Assembly: GCA_016715425.1 (NCBI GenBank)
Contig: JADKAC010000005.1
Coordinates: 806,001-870,000 of the forward strand
Source: Bacteroidota bacterium
Lineage (GTDB): Bacteria > Bacteroidota > Bacteroidia > Chitinophagales > BACL12
Reading direction: 5' to 3'
Length of the DNA: 64,000 nt
The translations under genes and the position numbers were made by a program. Each line of letters begins with the position of its first letter. The first letter of the stretch is position 1. Below the pieces are notes generated by a model. It was not told the DNA's origin and did no database searches. It saw only the letters and a list, made by a program, of their open reading frames with translations. Below, piece by piece: positions 18,996-27,225 of the stretch.

Positions 18996-19117
18996 TAACT
19001 AAATATACTGTTTATGAAGAATATAAATAAATTCAATATCGCATGGTTTTACATTTTTATTATTTATTAACGAGGTAAAAACCCTATTCATATAACACTT
19101 TGAAATGTAAACATCAT

Positions 19118-19567
19118 CTACAATGGATGATAAGCTTTAACCTTTGAATTGTTTTGTTGATTTCGTTCAATCTCTATTTGCAAAACATCAAATAATTCTA
19201 TTGTATTGTTATAATTTCCCTGAATACTATCTTTCCATGCAATAAACCTAATATTATCTATTTCTTTAATATTGAAATTAGAAATAATTCCTGTTTTTTC
19301 AAAAGATCCCATAATTCCAATAATTTCAACTTGTTTATTTGGAAGAAAATTTAAGTAGGCTTGCATTCCACTATTAAGTCCACTATACTCAGCCTCTACA
19401 AACATTTCTGGAAAATTTTCATTATCAAACTTTCCATAGAAGAAAAGTATTTTATTTCCTTTGTTTATTCTTGTAATTGTAGTCTCATTATATTCGTAAT
19501 ATATTGCAGTTTCTTTTGAACAAGCTATAAAACCAAATATTATTACTAAAAATAAAATATATCTCAT
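19118..19567 (-). CDS. Putative immunity lipoprotein of cassette J
   Basis: 149 aa, MRYILFLVIIFGFIAC: signal peptide with FIAC lipobox, then SKETAIYYEYNETTITR. Beta-rich domain with ILFFYGKFDNENFPEMFVEA. It starts 3 bp after the tip-J stop. Frame intact. Confidence 0.62.
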   Translation of the reverse strand: MRYILFLVIIFGFIACSKETAIYYEYNETTITRINKGNKILFFYGKFDNENFPEMFVEAEYSGLNSGMQAYLNFLPNKQVEIIGIMGSFEKTGIISNFNIKEIDNIRFIAWKDSIQGNYNNTIELFDVLQIEIERNQQNNSKVKAYHPL

Positions 19568-19570
19568 TGT

Positions 19571-21594
19571 TTAGCTACTTTTGAAATATGATTTACCTGC
19601 TTCAATACCCATGCGAGATAGTTTATCTTCTCCATTTACCTTATCCAATATAATACCAGTGCCTTCGACAGGACTAAAAGTGATATTAATTACATCTGTG
19701 GCAATCATTAGAAATGATTTACCTACACTATTTCCAGAAATGTTATAAGTCCCAAAGCCATAATCTAATATTATATTAGGAACGATAGATTTTTGAGCTA
19801 CTGCACCTGCTGTAAAATTTCCAGCATCTCTGGCTGAAGCATATTTACCATATAGCTTAGAACCATAATAAGGATTACCACCGGAGCCTTTGTTTTTATA
19901 TCCCAATCATGTCCAGACCGTGCATTCCAACCATATTCTATTATACTTGGGTTTTGATTTAAAATTCCACTCACTTGGTTTGTTGCCCAATTAGAAGTAA
20001 AATCAATTTTAGCACCTAATCCAGGCTTAACGGATCCGTCTTTTTCATATGCATCAAAATCAGCAAAACCCAGTGGAGTAAAGGTTTCTCCCATTTTAGT
20101 ACCGCCAGCTGATGTATTCTTAAAGCTATAATTTTGATCAAAATTTTTCTTTGCTCCGTTCCCCATCCCATCATGTTTATATACACCTAAATCACCATCG
20201 TCTTTTACAGCTATAACATTTCCATCTTCATCAGTGTGCGTCGAAGGATTGTTACCTTTTGAATCTTGAAACCAAATTGGGTTTCCCTTATTGATAGCAT
20301 AAGGGCTTTCCCATTCTTTTAGGATCGGGTCGGTGTTCCAACGTATTACTACTCTTGGGTTATACTCCCCAAAACTCAGCACTGTAGTGATTTCCCTTAC
20401 CTGAAATTTCGTCTGTTTTCAATTGCCCGTTAAACCCAAACCTATATTCACTTCCAGCACTCCAAGTTCTACTTGGCATTAACATCCCAAAGGGATAGTA
20501 ATCTTGAATGTTTAATATATCAGCGGTAAAGTAATCTATTAGACCATCCGAATCATCGTCAATAGCAATTTTTTATCAGAAATTACAGCCAAAACATTTC
20601 CCAGATGATTAGTTATTTCGTAACAATTATCTCCCCTGAACTTATTTGTTGTAATGTGTATGCCTTGAATACTATCTAAACTTTCGCTATCACATTTACA
20701 ACCAGTAACCGGATCATATAATATTTTATCCGGTTTCCAATATCCCAGTCTTGAACTTCCGTAAATATGCGCTTCATCAAACCAAAGTGTGTCATGAGAT
20801 TGTGTATAGACTGCAAGAATGTTTCCCTGAGGATCTCTGGCATACCAAGTTGTTATAACCTCGTTGTTATCTTTTGTTACAATTTTTGCCACTCTATTGC
20901 CCATTGGATCATATAGAAATTTCAATTCATCCTTTGTGCTTGCAGAAGTCCTGCTTATACTATCAACCTTTCCAGTTAAGGTCCATAATATTGTGTCTAT
21001 TTCTTCTGAAGCATCACGAGCTAAATTACCGATTTCATCATATTTATAATTAGTACCGCTTTGATCATCTATATCAACTGAATAGTTAGAGCTTCCGACA
21101 ATATCATCCACTCTTTTCAATTGGTTTGTATTTGCATAGTAATTATAGGTGAGACTATCCATTCCGATCGGACTGTTTCCATTCCTGTTATAGGTTTGAA
21201 TGTTGCCATTTGCATCATAAGAAACTCTTTCTTTCCATTTAGTGGAGGCCGATCCTCCATTTGGCCATGAATAAGATGAGGCATTAAAGTTTGTCCAAAC
21301 ATCCATTCCTGTCAATCTATTGAGTTGATCATACTGGTAGCTATATCCCAGAGTTTCATCGGTAAGGTTTTCAAGAGCATAAGTTGCTCGTCGGATATTG
21401 CCATTATAAAGTGATGGGCTGGAGTTTCCGAATCCACCAGAGGCTCCTATACTTGCTATAAATTTTGAATTTCCAATTGGCTTGTAATCATCTTTAAAAT
21501 AACTAAGTGAGAAACCCGCAACATCTCTACCGAATCCCCAATGCGTACCGGCTTTGCTATCTAATCCCATATCTTTTCCTTGAATAAAAAACAT
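19571..21594 (-). pseudogene. RHS core fragment with tip J (5'-truncated, frameshifted)
   Basis: The only copy with barrel core: YD-repeat motifs YQYDQLNRLTGMDVWTN, VSYDANGNIQTYNRNG, YKYDEIGNLARDASEEI, FLYDPMGNRVAKIVTK and the end signature ITNHLGNVLAVISDKK. Then one A missing near 20569 (DKKIAIDDDSDGLIDYF restores it), YYPFGMLMPSRTWSAGSEYR, one extra G near 20376 (EFWEYNPRVVIRWNTDP restores it), and another break near 19890. The toxin end has YASARDAGNFTAGAVAQKSI and YGFGTYNISGNS, resembling the Ntox44 type; weakly supported. About 350 core residues remain, whereas full-length RHS proteins exceed 1000, and no signal peptide or N-terminal half is present. Confidence 0.78.
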
Positions 21595-21689
21595 TTGAAT
21601 TATTTCTTTAATTTACTTTACTCCTACGAATACAATCAAATAATATTTCCTTCGCTGTCTTCAAAAAATACCATATAACCATTTTGTTC

Positions 21690-21850
21690 TCCAACAGGTG
21701 TTTGAGCAATGAGAAATGAATAATCAGTAATCAATAATCAGAAATCAGATATGAGAAATCAGTAATCAGTAATGAGTAAACCGTTATGAATTTTTTTAAC
21801 CCGGAACCTGAAACCTGAAACTAGGAACTTTTTTTTGTCAAAGTCAATGT
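21690..21850. repeat. Intergenic short-word repeats (AATCAGTAATCA type)
   Basis: Repeated words AATCAGTAATCA, GAAATCAGA, GGAACCTGAAACCTGAAAC and a GTCAAAGTCAATGTCAATAG end fill the gap between the RHS core fragment and cdd. Same style as the repeats at 1741-2035 and 63730-64000. The gap 21595-21862 shows no gene. Confidence 0.55.
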
Positions 21851-21862
21851 CAATAGTCTATG

Positions 21863-22336
21863 TTATTTTACATCCAGCATAAACGGCAACGGCAATAAGT
21901 TTTCCATGCTTTCAGAAATCCAAACCATACCATCAATATGTCCTAAAATAATTCGAATGGGGGATTGTTGATTTATTTCATATTCTGAAATTACTTGTCG
22001 GCACGAACCGCATGGAGCAATGGGATGGTCTGCATATTTTTCAGTAGTAATTGCAATGGTTTGAATAGGTTCTTTTGGGTATTGAGATCGTGCTGAGAAA
22101 ATGGCAACTCTTTCTGCACATAAGCCGGAAGGATAAGCTGCATTTTCCTGATTGCTTCCAGAAATAATTGTATTATTCTTCAATCGTATTGCAGCTCCAA
22201 CTCTGTATTTGGAATAAGGTGCATAGGCAGTGTTAATTGCAAGGGTTGCCATAGTGAGCAGTTCCTGATCCTGATCATTCAACATTGCAAATGGCATTTT
22301 TGTAATCACTATTTTAATTTCTATTTCTGATTTCAT
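21863..22336 (-). CDS. cdd: Cytidine deaminase
   Basis: Hydrolytic deamination of cytidine/deoxycytidine to uridine in pyrimidine salvage. YAPYSKYRVGAAI, then NAAYPSGLCAERVAIFSARS (zinc-binding Cys and catalytic Glu) and HPIAPCGSCRQVISEYE (two zinc Cys) are the full active site. About 157 aa, the size of homotetrameric bacterial enzymes. The ATG at 22336 is preferred over an upstream TTG at 22342. Intact; it marks the beginning of the undamaged core region. Confidence 0.95.
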   Translation of the reverse strand: MKSEIEIKIVITKMPFAMLNDQDQELLTMATLAINTAYAPYSKYRVGAAIRLKNNTIISGSNQENAAYPSGLCAERVAIFSARSQYPKEPIQTIAITTEKYADHPIAPCGSCRQVISEYEINQQSPIRIILGHIDGMVWISESMENLLPLPFMLDVK

Positions 22337-22395
22337 TAGCAACTAAATTAAAAACTAATTAACGATGTGAAAAATTTATCGGGAATTTTAAATAT

Positions 22396-22403
22396 TACCT
22401 TTG
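22396..22403 (+). promoter_or_regulatory. TAnnTTTG -7 box of the saccharopine dehydrogenase-like gene
   Basis: TACCTTTG, a perfect Bacteroidota -7 box, ending 14 bp before the ATG at 22418. Confidence 0.5.
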
Positions 22404-22417
22404 AGCACATAAATATT

Positions 22418-23758
22418 ATGAAGAATATATTAATACTTGGAGCGGGAAAATCATCCACAGCACTTATCAGTTTTATGCTTTCGAAAGCAGAAGAAAATGA
22501 TTGGTTAATTACGGTGGGAGATATTTCAAAAGAAGCAGCAGAAGCAAAAATTAATAATCATCCCAAAGGAGCGGCTACTTATTTTTCGGTAGATGATGAT
22601 GTAATTCGAAATCATTCAATCAGAGAAGCGGATATTGTGTTATCCTTATTGCCACATAATTTGCATGCGGTGGTTGCAGCAGATTGCGTGAGATACAGAC
22701 GTCATTTTTTATGTGCATCTTATGTAAGTGATGAAATGAAAGCACTACATACTTCGGCAGAAAATGCAGGAGTGTTATTGTTGAATGAATGCGGTTTAGA
22801 TCCCGGTTTAGATCACATGAGTGCTATGCGTATTATTCATGAAATTCAAAATAATGGTGGAGTAATTACAGCTTTTGAATCTTATGCCGGAGGATTAATT
22901 GCGCCGGAAAGTGATGATAATCCCTGGCATTATAAATTCACCTGGAATCCTCGCAATGTGGTGTTGGCAGGGCAGGGGGTTGCAAAATTTATTTGGGGGA
23001 ATAAAGTAAAATATGTGCCTTATAATAAATTGTTTGAACGCTATGATGAATTGCAAGTAGATGGTTATGGAATTTTTGAAGGCTATCCTAACAGAGATTC
23101 TTTGAAGTATGTGGACACCTATCAGTTAACCAATTTGCATACAATGGTTCGGGGCACATTGCGCACCAAAGGCTTTTGCGATGCATGGAATGTATTTGTT
23201 CAACTTGGAATTACAGATAATTCCTATCAAATAGATGGTCTGAAAGATTTAACATGGGTGGAATTTTTAAAGCTTTATATCCCACACGACGCTTCATTAT
23301 CGGTACCTGAAAAATTAGCGCAGTATTTAAAAATTACTGACCGGCCGGATATTCTTGAGAAATTGGAATGGCTGGGATTATTTAGCAATGAACCAATAGG
23401 AATGGAATCAGGAACACCTGCAGATGTGTTATTAAAACTGTTGGAGAAAAACTGGAAACTGAAAGATGGCGACAAGGATATGTGTGTGATGAAACATCTG
23501 ATTGAATATACAAATGCAGGTAAAAAATATATAGTACACAGTAATATGGTCGCAATAGGAGAGGATGAAAAAATTACGGCTATGGCGAAAACAGTTGGAT
23601 TGCCAATGGGAATTGCTGCTACTTTAATATTGCAGGGTAAAATTTCAGAGGTGGGTGTCGTTATTCCTGTTAAGCCTGAAATCTATAATCCCATCCTGGA
23701 TATATTAGCTCAAGAACATAACATTGCATTTCAGGAATCTACAGAAACAATCGTATGA
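22418..23758 (+). CDS. Saccharopine dehydrogenase-like NAD(P)-binding oxidoreductase
   Basis: ATG 22418 (MKNILILGAGKSSTALISFM) is preferred because it places the Rossmann GAGKSS loop at the N-terminus and follows a TAnnTTTG box. SLLPHNLHAVVAADCVRYRR and LNECGLDPGLDHMSAMRII are typical of the saccharopine dehydrogenase/reductase family, as is ESYAGGLIAPESDDNPWHYK. About 446 aa, usual length. It probably acts in lysine catabolism (saccharopine to glutamate and aminoadipate semialdehyde), though Bacteroidota homologues are not all characterised. It overlaps the next gene by ATGA. Confidence 0.88.
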   Translation: MKNILILGAGKSSTALISFMLSKAEENDWLITVGDISKEAAEAKINNHPKGAATYFSVDDDVIRNHSIREADIVLSLLPHNLHAVVAADCVRYRRHFLCASYVSDEMKALHTSAENAGVLLLNECGLDPGLDHMSAMRIIHEIQNNGGVITAFESYAGGLIAPESDDNPWHYKFTWNPRNVVLAGQGVAKFIWGNKVKYVPYNKLFERYDELQVDGYGIFEGYPNRDSLKYVDTYQLTNLHTMVRGTLRTKGFCDAWNVFVQLGITDNSYQIDGLKDLTWVEFLKLYIPHDASLSVPEKLAQYLKITDRPDILEKLEWLGLFSNEPIGMESGTPADVLLKLLEKNWKLKDGDKDMCVMKHLIEYTNAGKKYIVHSNMVAIGEDEKITAMAKTVGLPMGIAATLILQGKISEVGVVIPVKPEIYNPILDILAQEHNIAFQESTETIV

Positions 23759-24231
23759 AGCTGTTTATTTATCCGATTGACAAGAATGCTATTATTAAAG
23801 AAATAGACTACGGCTCCAATGACTATAATGCAATGGTACAATTGCGATATGATGTTTTGAGAAAGCCCCTAAATCTGCATTTTACACAAGAACAATTAAA
23901 ACAGGATGTAAATAATATTCATCTTGGTTATTTTATTCATTCGAAACTTGTAGCATGCGTAATGTTACTTCCAGAACAGGACGGTAAAATGCGTATGAAG
24001 CAAGTGGCAGTTCAAATGGATTTACAGAATTCGGGTATTGGAAAAAAAATAATTCAAGCTTCGGAAAAGTATTCCATTCAAAATGGATGTACATATATGT
24101 ATTGCCATGCGAGAGATGTGGCTATCCCATTTTATTTAAAATCTGGATATTCAATAAAAGGCGAGGAATTCTATGAAGTGGGGATACTGCACAGATATAT
24201 GGAAAAGAAATTAATTAACGCTGAAAATTAA
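23755..24231 (+). CDS. GNAT-family N-acetyltransferase
   Basis: 158 aa; MKQVAVQMDLQNSGIGKKII contains the acetyl-CoA-binding V.....GxGxx motif, and ATG overlaps the preceding stop (ATGA). VAIPFYLKSGYSIKGEEFYE is the usual end of GNAT sheets. ElaA-like layout: RYDVLRKPL near the N-terminus. Substrate unknown; co-translation with the saccharopine dehydrogenase-like gene hints at an amino-acid-related substrate. Its 3' end overlaps the convergent rlpA tail by 21 bp. Confidence 0.85.
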   Translation: MKLFIYPIDKNAIIKEIDYGSNDYNAMVQLRYDVLRKPLNLHFTQEQLKQDVNNIHLGYFIHSKLVACVMLLPEQDGKMRMKQVAVQMDLQNSGIGKKIIQASEKYSIQNGCTYMYCHARDVAIPFYLKSGYSIKGEEFYEVGILHRYMEKKLINAEN

Positions 24232-24702
24232 ATAATCCACCTTTTGGTTTCTCAAAAGAAAGATATTGAATAAGAGGCATTTTAGGATACATAGGGTATT
24301 GAGGATAGCAGTGGGGTCAGGAATAATTTCAATTTTAACTTTTGTTAATCCGTCATGTAAATAATCCAATTGCGATGCTGCTGTTTTAGAAAGATCAATT
24401 GATCGTTTATTCCATTGAGGCATCCGATCGTTAATTTTCACAATTACTGTGGAATCATTACTCAGGTTTGTAACCTTTACCCAAGTTCCTAATGGTAATG
24501 ATTTATGTGCTGCGGTAAGTTTTGTCTGAACGAATATTTCACCATTAGCAGTTTTACGACCTACAAATTTATTATGATAATAGCTGGCTGTGCCTGTTTC
24601 AGTGGATTGGGCGGAGGAAAACTCCGGTGCTGCTATAAGAACTATAAGTGTTGCAGCGGTTAATGCCCATTTATTAAATTTATTCAAAAGCGTTATTTTC
24701 AT
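24211..24702 (-). CDS. rlpA: RlpA-like double-psi beta-barrel protein
   Basis: Signal peptide (TAATLIVLIAAPEFSSAQ) then GTASYYHNKFVGRKTANGEI, LTAAHKSLPLGTWVKVTNL and VIVKINDRMPQWNKRSIDLS, the three blocks of the RlpA DPBB domain. The Asp in ND RMP is the catalytic residue of lytic transglycosylase members. The last 30 residues (ILNTLCILKCLLFNIFLLRN) are hydrophobic and unlike the family, which usually ends shortly after the barrel; an unrelated tail read into the convergent GNAT gene is likely. No SPOR domain. Confidence 0.85.
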   Translation of the reverse strand: MKITLLNKFNKWALTAATLIVLIAAPEFSSAQSTETGTASYYHNKFVGRKTANGEIFVQTKLTAAHKSLPLGTWVKVTNLSNDSTVIVKINDRMPQWNKRSIDLSKTAASQLDYLHDGLTKVKIEIIPDPTAILNTLCILKCLLFNIFLLRNQKVDYLIFSVN

Positions 24703-24764
24703 TATTACGAAATTATTGATTCTTGTTAAAACGTACTATTTGTTTTCAACAATCCTCCAATTGG

Positions 24765-25280
24765 TCAAAAATCACGCCCGAACAATTCCTTAATTCCGTA
24801 TTTACAATTCTTTTCAAAATCTAGCAACCACCGTTTTTTTTCCAAACCACCCGAATAGCCCACCAAATTTCCGTTTTTTCCAATCACTCTATGGCAGGGA
24901 ATTATAATCGCTATCGGATTATTGCCATTTGCTGTACCGACAGCCCGGGAATAATTTGGGCCGCCGACCATATTGGCTAATTCCAGATATGATATTGTTT
25001 CTCCGTAAGAGATGGTTTCAAGTTTCCTCCAAACTTCTTTTTGGAAGTCAGTTCCATGTGGCTGCAAAGGAATATTAAATGTTTGTAGTTTGCCTTTAAA
25101 GTATGCATTCAACTGACTTGCGGCCTCTTTCAATAAAGGCGATAAATTATTATCAGTAGTTGATTCCGAAGGATTTGTAAAAGATGCCGAGACCAAGTGA
25201 TGATTGTGATCCACTAGCTTTAAGTTACCAAAAGGTGTTCGAATGGACAAAGATGTTGTACTTAAATTCTCCATTTGCAT
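24765..25280 (-). CDS. ogt: Methylated-DNA--protein-cysteine S-methyltransferase
   Basis: Repairs O6-alkylguanine by irreversible transfer to its own Cys. IAIIIPCHRVIGKNGNLVGY holds the PCHRV acceptor site, preceded by FQKEVWRKLETISYGETISY (winged-helix DNA-binding part) and RAVGTANGNNP (Arg finger region). 171 aa, normal for Ogt-type proteins lacking an Ada regulatory domain. Confidence 0.95.
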   Translation of the reverse strand: MQMENLSTTSLSIRTPFGNLKLVDHNHHLVSASFTNPSESTTDNNLSPLLKEAASQLNAYFKGKLQTFNIPLQPHGTDFQKEVWRKLETISYGETISYLELANMVGGPNYSRAVGTANGNNPIAIIIPCHRVIGKNGNLVGYSGGLEKKRWLLDFEKNCKYGIKELFGRDF

Positions 25281-25299
25281 GGATGAAAATTACCGAAGT

Positions 25300-26532
25300 T
25301 TAACTAGCTACTTTCAATCTGTTAATTCTTGATTCTTTAAATCTGGATTCAGCATATTTAATATCAAGCACAAATTCATTGGAGTGCTTTTGGGAAGGTA
25401 TATCAAACATAATATCTGTAAGTAAAGCTTCGCAAATAGATCTTAAGCCTCTTGCACCAAGTTTAAACTCCATGGCCTTTTCAACTATAAAATCTTTCAC
25501 TTCCGGTTCCACAATCAGTTTGATGTTTTCCAATAGAAAGAGTTGTTCATATTGTTTTAAAATCGCATTCTTTGGAACGGTAAGGATTTCTCTTAATGCA
25601 TCAAAAGTAAGTGGGTCTAAATGAGTTAGCACAGGTAAGCGACCAATTAATTCAGGTATCAAACCAAAACCTTTTAAGTCTTGAGGAGAAATATATTGCA
25701 ATAGATTTGAATGGTCAGCAGTTAATTCTTCATTATTGCGAAACCCAATTAATTGGGTAGCAGTGCGTCTTGCAATGATTTTTTCAATGCCGTTAAAAGC
25801 ACCACCGCATATAAACAGAATATTTTGAGTGTTTACTTTAATCATCTTTTGCTCAGGGTGTTTGCGTCCTCCTTGCGGCGGAACTTGCACCTCCGTTCCT
25901 TCCAGCATTTTTAAAAGCGCTTGTTGCACACCTTCACCAGATACATCTCTTGTGATAGAAGGATTATCGCTCTTTCTGGCTATTTTATCAATTTCATCTA
26001 TATATACAATTCCTTTCTCTGCAGCGGCCACATCATAATTACACACTTGCAATAATCTGGATAAAATACTTTCTACATCTTCACCTACATAACCAGCTTC
26101 TGTAAAAACAGTAGCATCCACAATTGTAAATGGCACATTAAGATAACGGGCAATTGAGCGGGCAAGCAATGTTTTGCCGGTTCCTGTTTCACCTACTACA
26201 AGTATGTTGGACTTTTCAATTTCAATTTCCTCATGCTGGCGTTGATTCAATCTTTTATAATGATTATAAACTGCAACAGCAAGTATTTTTTTTGCTTCAT
26301 TCTGACCAATAACATATTGATCAATGAAATCTTTGATAGCACGAGGCTTCATGCTATTCTGCATCGTAAAATGATATTTACGGTCAGATTGATTGAATTC
26401 TTCGTCAATCAGTTGTTGTGCCTGAGTAACGCAGTTTTCGCAAATGTGTCCATCTTGTCCGGCAATCAGAATGTTTACTTCTGTTTTTGCTTTGCCGCAA
26501 AACGAACAAAATTGTTCCTCTTTTTTCTTCAT
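25300..26532 (-). CDS. clpX: ATP-dependent Clp protease ATP-binding subunit ClpX
   Basis: AAA+ unfoldase that feeds ClpP. N-terminal zinc domain CSFCGKAKTEVN..ICENCV, Walker A VVGETGTGKTLLARSIA, Walker B IVYIDEIDKIARKSD, and the GAFNGIEKII and GLIPELIGRLPV regions including the RKH/pore segments. 410 aa, full length. It follows clpP with a 3-bp gap; order tig-clpP-clpX as in many bacteria. Confidence 0.97.
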   Translation of the reverse strand: MKKKEEQFCSFCGKAKTEVNILIAGQDGHICENCVTQAQQLIDEEFNQSDRKYHFTMQNSMKPRAIKDFIDQYVIGQNEAKKILAVAVYNHYKRLNQRQHEEIEIEKSNILVVGETGTGKTLLARSIARYLNVPFTIVDATVFTEAGYVGEDVESILSRLLQVCNYDVAAAEKGIVYIDEIDKIARKSDNPSITRDVSGEGVQQALLKMLEGTEVQVPPQGGRKHPEQKMIKVNTQNILFICGGAFNGIEKIIARRTATQLIGFRNNEELTADHSNLLQYISPQDLKGFGLIPELIGRLPVLTHLDPLTFDALREILTVPKNAILKQYEQLFLLENIKLIVEPEVKDFIVEKAMEFKLGARGLRSICEALLTDIMFDIPSQKHSNEFVLDIKYAESRFKESRINRLKVAS

Positions 26533-26535
26533 GAA

Positions 26536-27225
26536 TTAGCTTTTACGTGGATTTCTGCTAAGTACTTCGTCCACCATTCCATATTCTTTTGCCTCATTGG
26601 CTGTCATCCAATAATCACGATCTGAATCTGCTTGCACTTTATCATAAGGTTGGCCTGTATGATTGCTGATGATCGTATAAAGTTCAGTTTTCAGTTTTAA
26701 AGTTTCTCTTAATGCAATTTCCATATCGCTTGCCTGACCTTGCATTCCGCCTAAAGGCTGATGAATCATCACTCTGCTATGAGTCAATACAGATCTTTTT
26801 CCATCACTACCTGAGCAAAGAAGAACTGCTGCCATACTGGCTGCGATACCAGTGCAAATTGTGGCTACATCCGGAGAAACATATTGCATAGTATCATAGA
26901 TGGCAAGGCCACTGTAAACTACTCCTCCCGGACTATTAATATAAATTTGAATATCTCTTTTGTTATCTACTGAGTCCAAAAAAAGCAATTGAGCCTGTAC
27001 CACATTTGCAACGTAGTCATCAATAGCTGTTCCCATAAAAATGATTCTATCCATCATTAAACGGGAGAAAACGTCAATAGCCTGAGCATTCATTTGTCTC
27101 TCCTCAATAATATATGGGGTAAAGTTTGTTACATGTAAACTTGATGTTTTCATATAACTGTCCAGAGTGTTGCTGGACATTCCCAAATGTTTGGTTGCGT
27201 ATTTTAAAAATTCATTATTCTGCAT
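26536..27225 (-). CDS. clpP: ATP-dependent Clp protease proteolytic subunit ClpP
   Basis: Serine peptidase S14. Catalytic Ser in ICTGIAASMAAVLLCSGSDG, His in MIHQPLGGMQGQASDMEI, Asp in SDRDYWMTANEAKEYGMVDE. 229 aa, with about 30 residues more at the N-terminus than E. coli ClpP, common in this phylum. The start overlaps the tig 3' end by 11 bp, indicating one transcript tig-clpP-clpX. Confidence 0.97.
   Translation of the reverse strand: MQNNEFLKYATKHLGMSSNTLDSYMKTSSLHVTNFTPYIIEERQMNAQAIDVFSRLMMDRIIFMGTAIDDYVANVVQAQLLFLDSVDNKRDIQIYINSPGGVVYSGLAIYDTMQYVSPDVATICTGIAASMAAVLLCSGSDGKRSVLTHSRVMIHQPLGGMQGQASDMEIALRETLKLKTELYTIISNHTGQPYDKVQADSDRDYWMTANEAKEYGMVDEVLSRNPRKS

Noticed and set aside
4302..21594. 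Diversity-generating retroelement or integron-type cassette array
   Set aside because: No reverse transcriptase, no template/variable repeats and no attC-like palindromes between cassettes; the shared blocks are coding RHS modules.
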